This document shows, one piece after another, positions 63,309 to 64,000 of a DNA stretch of 64,000 nt. The stretch lies in assembly GCF_000317305.3 (NCBI RefSeq), contig NC_023036.2:2294001-2358000 (forward strand), written 5' to 3'. This DNA is from Mycolicibacterium neoaurum VKM Ac-1815D (GTDB lineage Bacteria; Actinomycetota; Actinomycetes; Mycobacteriales; Mycobacteriaceae). Each line of letters starts with the position of its first letter. Position 1 is the stretch's first letter. Below the pieces are notes generated by a model that saw nothing but the letters and a program-made list of their open reading frames with translations, did no database searches and was not told the DNA's origin. The translations under genes were made by a program, and so were the position numbers.

Positions 63309-64000
63309 ATGGCCGTCGTGACCATGAAGCAGCTGCTCGACAGCGGCACCCATTTCGGACACCAGACCCGGCGCTGGAACCCCAAGATGAAGCGGTTCAT
63401 CTTCACCGACCGCAACGGCATCTACATCATCGACCTGCAGCAGACGCTGACCTACATCGACTCGGCTTACGAGTTCGTCAAGGAAACCGTCGCCCACGGC
63501 GGCAGCATCATGTTCGTCGGCACCAAGAAGCAGGCGCAGGAATCGATCGCCGAAGAGGCGACCCGCGTGGGGATGCCCTACGTGAACCAGCGCTGGCTCG
63601 GCGGCATGCTCACCAACTTCCAGACCGTGCACAAGCGCCTTCAGCGGATGAAGGAGCTGGAGGCCATGGAGCAGACCGGTGGCTTCGAGGGTCGCACCAA
63701 GAAGGAAATCCTCATGCTCACGCGTGAGAAGAACAAGCTGGAGCGCTCGCTCGGCGGTATCCGCGACATGGCCAAGGTTCCCTCGGCCGTCTGGGTCGTC
63801 GACACCAATAAGGAGCACCTGGCCGTTGCCGAGGCTCGCAAGCTGAACATCCCGGTCATCGCGATCCTGGACACCAACTGCGATCCCGACGTGGTCGACT
63901 ACCCGATCCCGGGTAACGACGACGCCATCCGGTCGGCCGCACTGCTCACCAAGGTGATCGCCTCCGCGGTCGCCGAGGGTCTGCAGGCCCGCTCGGGTGC
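63309..64000 (+). CDS. rpsB: 30S ribosomal protein S2, 3' end beyond the window
   Basis: An open frame from ATG 63309 runs to the right edge, giving 230 residues without a stop. It starts [10 protein letters not shown] and has the S2 hallmarks [31 protein letters not shown] and D-T-N-C-D-P-D. GTGAGG precedes the ATG. Frames on the other strand and in frame 2 are shadows. Corresponds to Rv2890c. Confidence 0.97.
   Translation, partial: MAVVTMKQLLDSGTHFGHQTRRWNPKMKRFIFTDRNGIYIIDLQQTLTYIDSAYEFVKETVAHGGSIMFVGTKKQAQESIAEEATRVGMPYVNQRWLGGMLTNFQTVHKRLQRMKELEAMEQTGGFEGRTKKEILMLTREKNKLERSLGGIRDMAKVPSAVWVVDTNKEHLAVAEARKLNIPVIAILDTNCDPDVVDYPIPGNDDAIRSAALLTKVIASAVAEGLQARSG

Overview
The window comes from a high-GC actinobacterium, almost certainly a rapidly growing Mycobacterium (Mycolicibacterium). 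The gene order acyP-smc / ftsY-amt-glnB-glnD / ffh / rpsP-khpA-rimM-trmD / lppW-rplS-lepB-rnhB / yraN-comM-dprA-viuB / xerC / M23 peptidase / rpsB follows the M. tuberculosis Rv2923c-Rv2890c block (recalled from memory, opposite numbering). Many GTG starts, apparently leaderless genes, type VII secretion (T7SS) substrates, a haemophore-like protein and a lactate 2-monooxygenase fit the same group. Gln145 in SodA suggests the Mn-type enzyme rather than the M. tuberculosis Fe-type.

Layout. 1-4.0 kb: OsmC-type end, acylphosphatase, Smc. 4.0-12.0 kb: an accessory locus between smc and ftsY with an EspC-like substrate, an EspK-like WxG protein, a one-pass membrane protein with an internal duplication, a lipoprotein and a large EspA/EspE-like protein. 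Its middle (about 6.3-11.5 kb) is AT-rich, and both compositional edges fall inside coding sequences. 12.2-14.8 kb: three membrane genes including an orphan NorE/NorF-type oxidase III/IV pair, then a type II IPP isomerase. 14.8-25.6 kb: ftsY, the nitrogen operon amt-glnB-glnD behind two GlnR-box-like sites, a molybdopterin oxidoreductase, ffh and an amidohydrolase. 25.6-29.1 kb: a diflavin reductase and two tandem D,D-carboxypeptidases. 29.2-34.0 kb: the three-gene N-acetylglutaminylglutamine amide (NAGGN) osmolyte cassette. 34.1-42.0 kb: ribosome and RNA-modification genes interrupted by a porin-like exported protein behind a good IdeR iron box, then LppW-like, rplS, lepB, rnhB and a DUF2469 gene.

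42.1-56.4 kb is a second accessory region, between the Rv2901c and Rv2898c equivalents. It holds a deazaflavin-type reductase, a dienelactone hydrolase, a CoA-transferase/thioesterase pair, and a four-gene minus-strand operon. That operon encodes a ferric ABC transporter (binding protein, permease, ATPase) translationally coupled to one 843-residue adenylation / carrier / membrane-acyltransferase fusion. Next come a haemophore-like protein and sodA flanked by two DUF1206 paralogues. 56.4-64.0 kb returns to the core: yraN, comM, dprA, viuB, lactate monooxygenase, xerC, M23 peptidase and the start of rpsB.

Themes. Iron: an IdeR box before the porin-like gene, box-like elements before the ferric transporter and the diflavin reductase, ViuB and a haemophore. 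Protein export: ftsY, ffh and lepB each have a GTG start exactly 6 nt after a -10-like hexamer, as expected for leaderless mRNAs. Compact convergent gene ends: three pairs share stop codons, and two hairpins overlap a stop codon. I found no rRNA, tRNA, CRISPR array, insertion sequence or integrase island.
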